From an uncultured Verrucomicrobiota bacterium (GTDB lineage Bacteria; Verrucomicrobiota; Verrucomicrobiia; Limisphaerales; CAIQOK01): a stretch of 64,000 nt of DNA. This document shows positions 62,115-64,000 of the stretch, piece after piece; within the stretch, counting starts at the first letter, position 1; the number at the start of each line of letters is the position of its first letter. A program made the position numbers and the translations under genes. The notes beneath the pieces were generated by a model. It saw nothing but the letters and a program-made list of their open reading frames with translations, ran no database searches and was not told where the DNA came from. The DNA lies in the NCBI GenBank assembly GCA_903873415.1, contig CAIQOK010000021.1, positions 62,001-126,000 on the forward strand, given 5' to 3'.

Positions 62115-63041
62115 ATGGACACGCGATTATTGAAGATGTTTTGCGCCGTGGCGGAGAGCGGCAGCCTGGTGCAGGCCGCCGCCAAGCTGCGGCTGACACC
62201 CTCCGCCATCAGCCACGGCATCAAGGATCTTGAGTCCCAGATGGACTGCCGGTTGTTCGACCGGGTTGGTAAAAAGCTCCTGCTCAATCAGGCCGGGGAA
62301 CAGCTCCTTTCCCTGGCGCGGGCGCCGCTGGCCCAGTTGGAAGCGGCGTCCGCCGCTGTCAAGCGGTTCGCCCGTTCCGGCAGCACGCGCCTGCGCCTGG
62401 GTGCCGCCGCCTCAGCCTGCGGCTATTTCCTGCCCCGCGTCATCCGCGAACTCAAGCAGGCTCATCCGAATCTTGAACTCCAAATTGACTCCGGCACCAC
62501 CGAGGCCATGGTGGATCTGGTTCGCGCCAACCAGGTCGACCTGGTGCTCGGGCTCGCCCCGCATACCACCACGGGCTTGGATACCCGTCCTGTATTCCGG
62601 GATGAGCTCATGTTTATGTTCGCCCCGATGCATCCGTGGGCGGCCGGCCGGGGTCTGACCGCAGAGGTTCTTAGCCGGCAGCCGCTCATTGTATTTCAGC
62701 GGTCCAGTCTCACCACACGGCGCGTTCTTGATCATTACCAGAGTTTGGGCGCAACGCCGGCAGCGGTGATGGAAATCGCCAGTTTTGAAGGCATCAAGGA
62801 ACTGGTCAAACTGGATCTGGGAGTTTCGGTGCTCGCTCCTTGGACGGCCGACAAGGAGCTGTTGCGGGGCACGCTAAAAACCCGTCCGCTGGCCGCCAAA
62901 CCGCTCATGCGCGATTGGGTGATTATCTCGCTGGCCACCCGGCGGTTCTCGACGGAAGAGGAGCTTTTTTGCCGCCTCTGCCGCAATCAGGCCACCGGAC
63001 TGCGCCTGGACCGGCGCGATGTTCCGGCTTTAAAAGAGTGA
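62115..63041 (+). CDS. LysR-family transcriptional regulator
   Basis: 308 residues. The winged helix-turn-helix is at residues about 1-62 (MFCAVAESGSLVQAAAKLRLTPSAISHGIKDLE), then a linker helix and the effector-binding domain at about 90-290 with DSGTTEAMVDLVRANQVDLVLGL. The ligand is not known. No divergent target gene is adjacent: hflX lies upstream on the same strand and the foldase gene downstream. The ATG at 62115 is clear. Confidence 0.92.
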   Translation: MDTRLLKMFCAVAESGSLVQAAAKLRLTPSAISHGIKDLESQMDCRLFDRVGKKLLLNQAGEQLLSLARAPLAQLEAASAAVKRFARSGSTRLRLGAAASACGYFLPRVIRELKQAHPNLELQIDSGTTEAMVDLVRANQVDLVLGLAPHTTTGLDTRPVFRDELMFMFAPMHPWAAGRGLTAEVLSRQPLIVFQRSSLTTRRVLDHYQSLGATPAAVMEIASFEGIKELVKLDLGVSVLAPWTADKELLRGTLKTRPLAAKPLMRDWVIISLATRRFSTEEELFCRLCRNQATGLRLDRRDVPALKE

Positions 63042-63400
63042 CATCCACCATCCCGCAGGGCTCCTTTCCTGCCCGGCAATGCTGTCCCTGTTTATAATCG
63101 CAAGTTTGCAGAGCCGCATGCGCCGGAGCATGGAGCGGGTTTTCGCGGGCCGGTAAGGCAGGGTGCCGGCAGGCAGGCGGACGGGCTTCACACTGTGCCG
63201 GGCAGCCGCATGGCGCTGCAAAATCAGCGCGGCGAGCGGGCGTCCTTTTTTCGCCCCGCAATTTTCCGGTTCTCCTTCAGCCTCTGGCCGCGGCGTTGAT
63301 CCTTCTGATTGCGCAGCGGCGCGTCCGTTTCGCTCTAATTTTGCGTTTGACCCGCCCCGCCCCGCATGGTTAAGGTGTTCGACCTATTTACTGTTGAACT
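63042..63400. other. Intergenic region upstream of the foldase gene
   Basis: 359 bases. A perfect TATAAT occurs at 63093-63098 on the plus strand, but the hexamer 17 bases ahead (tgcccg) is a poor -35, and it lies 300 bases from the next start codon. GC-rich palindromic text follows. No gene is visible. Confidence 0.45.
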
Positions 63401-64000
63401 ATGATTGGGACGATTCGCAAGCATACTGGTTGGCTCTGGGCGGTCATTATCACCGTCACGATCATCACCTTCGTTTTCTGGGGGTCGCAATCCGGCGGTT
63501 CGGGCGGGCGTTCCAAGACCTCTAATTTTGGGTCCATCGACGGGGCACCCATCTCCCAGCAGGATTATGTGGAGGCGGCGCGCGAGGTTTATCTTCACTA
63601 CCTCATCCAGTATGGGCCGAGTGTGGATCTCAAAAAGATGGGTGTGGACGAAGAGCGTGAGACATACTACCGCCTGTTTTTGATGCGGAAAATCAAGCAG
63701 TTGGGCATCGGGGTTGATCCCAAGGCGGTGGCGCAGACGGCTGGGGATATATTGCGGGCGTTTGGCCGAGGCCAACCGGTGGCCCTGAGCCTCTTTGAGC
63801 AGCAGGTTCTTCTTCCGCGCGCCAATGCCGACGATTTCGAGCGTTACATACGCCATGAACTGAGCATTCAGCAGCTGGTCTCTGTCGTTGGGCTCGGGGG
63901 CACTCTGGTCACCCCCGAGGAGGGCCGCGCTCTTTATATCCGGGAACGGCAGGAGTTGGCGGTCTCTGTGGCATTCTTCTCCGCTTCCAATTATCTGGCG
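63401..64000 (+). CDS. SurA/PpiD-like periplasmic peptidyl-prolyl isomerase, N-terminal part
   Basis: The frame runs 200 codons from the ATG at 63401 off the window end, so the gene is incomplete. Residues about 10-30 form a membrane anchor (GWLWAVIITVTIITFVFWG), then GSIDGAPISQQDYVEA, the typical start of a SurA_N/PpiD N-terminal domain, and helices with FLMRKIKQLGIGVDPKAV. The expected rotamase (parvulin) domain lies beyond the window. Such proteins fold outer-membrane and secreted proteins in the periplasm, which fits the many exported proteins nearby. Confidence 0.82.
   Translation, partial: MIGTIRKHTGWLWAVIITVTIITFVFWGSQSGGSGGRSKTSNFGSIDGAPISQQDYVEAAREVYLHYLIQYGPSVDLKKMGVDEERETYYRLFLMRKIKQLGIGVDPKAVAQTAGDILRAFGRGQPVALSLFEQQVLLPRANADDFERYIRHELSIQQLVSVVGLGGTLVTPEEGRALYIRERQELAVSVAFFSASNYLA

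Overview
The window looks like a chromosomal segment of a verrucomicrobial (Verrucomicrobiota) bacterium with moderately high GC. The evidence is a pilus operon of the Akkermansia Amuc_1098-1101 type, a verrucomicrobial pseudopilin with an H-x9-DG-like end, futalosine-pathway menaquinone genes, an HpnJ-type radical SAM enzyme, an exbB-exbD-tonB-exbD operon and many dispersed palindromic repeats between genes. The order or family cannot be fixed from sequence alone. No rRNA, tRNA, CRISPR array, prophage or complete insertion sequence was seen.

Layout. 1-5023: end of a pilus-biogenesis operon (PilM/N-like fragment, Amuc_1100-like and Amuc_1099-like membrane proteins, large secretin). 5134-13750: three very large exported proteins in close succession; two share a C-terminal domain. 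13851-16900: coaE, then hscB with an A-type Fe-S carrier, then a small membrane-associated protein. 17014-22644: a tight three-gene operon with a plant-type alpha-glucan water dikinase homologue, a TIM-barrel sugar isomerase-like protein and a GH13 amylase-family enzyme, which I read as an alpha-glucan phosphorylation and remodelling unit. 23142-26262: divergent infA, beta-CASP nuclease, bioD and a lipoprotein. 26717-30328: a 1203-residue membrane protein of unknown role. 30635-32970: hpnJ and an unknown gene. 34047-38543: a 1498-residue membrane/coiled-coil protein with three tandem repeats of about 560 bp. 39106-40419: tatA-tatC. 40817-41529: wreck of an IS transposase. 42059-50351: two-partner secretion pair (exoprotein and its transporter) with a divergent AraC-type regulator. 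50698-53120: exbB-exbD-tonB-exbD. 53290-56162: mqnE, mqnP and ubiX for menaquinone. 56263-64000: cell-wall amidase, NAD-dependent epimerase, pseudopilin, DEDD exonuclease-like protein, hflX, a LysR regulator and the start of a SurA/PpiD-like chaperone.

The cell-surface theme is strong: pilus secretin, giant secreted proteins, Tat, two-partner secretion, TonB energisation, pseudopilin, amidase and a periplasmic foldase all occur here. The most unusual items are the bacterial glucan water dikinase operon, a palindromic repeat that appears to have inserted in frame into mqnE, the two giant membrane proteins without recognised function, and a mosaic family of dispersed intergenic repeats.
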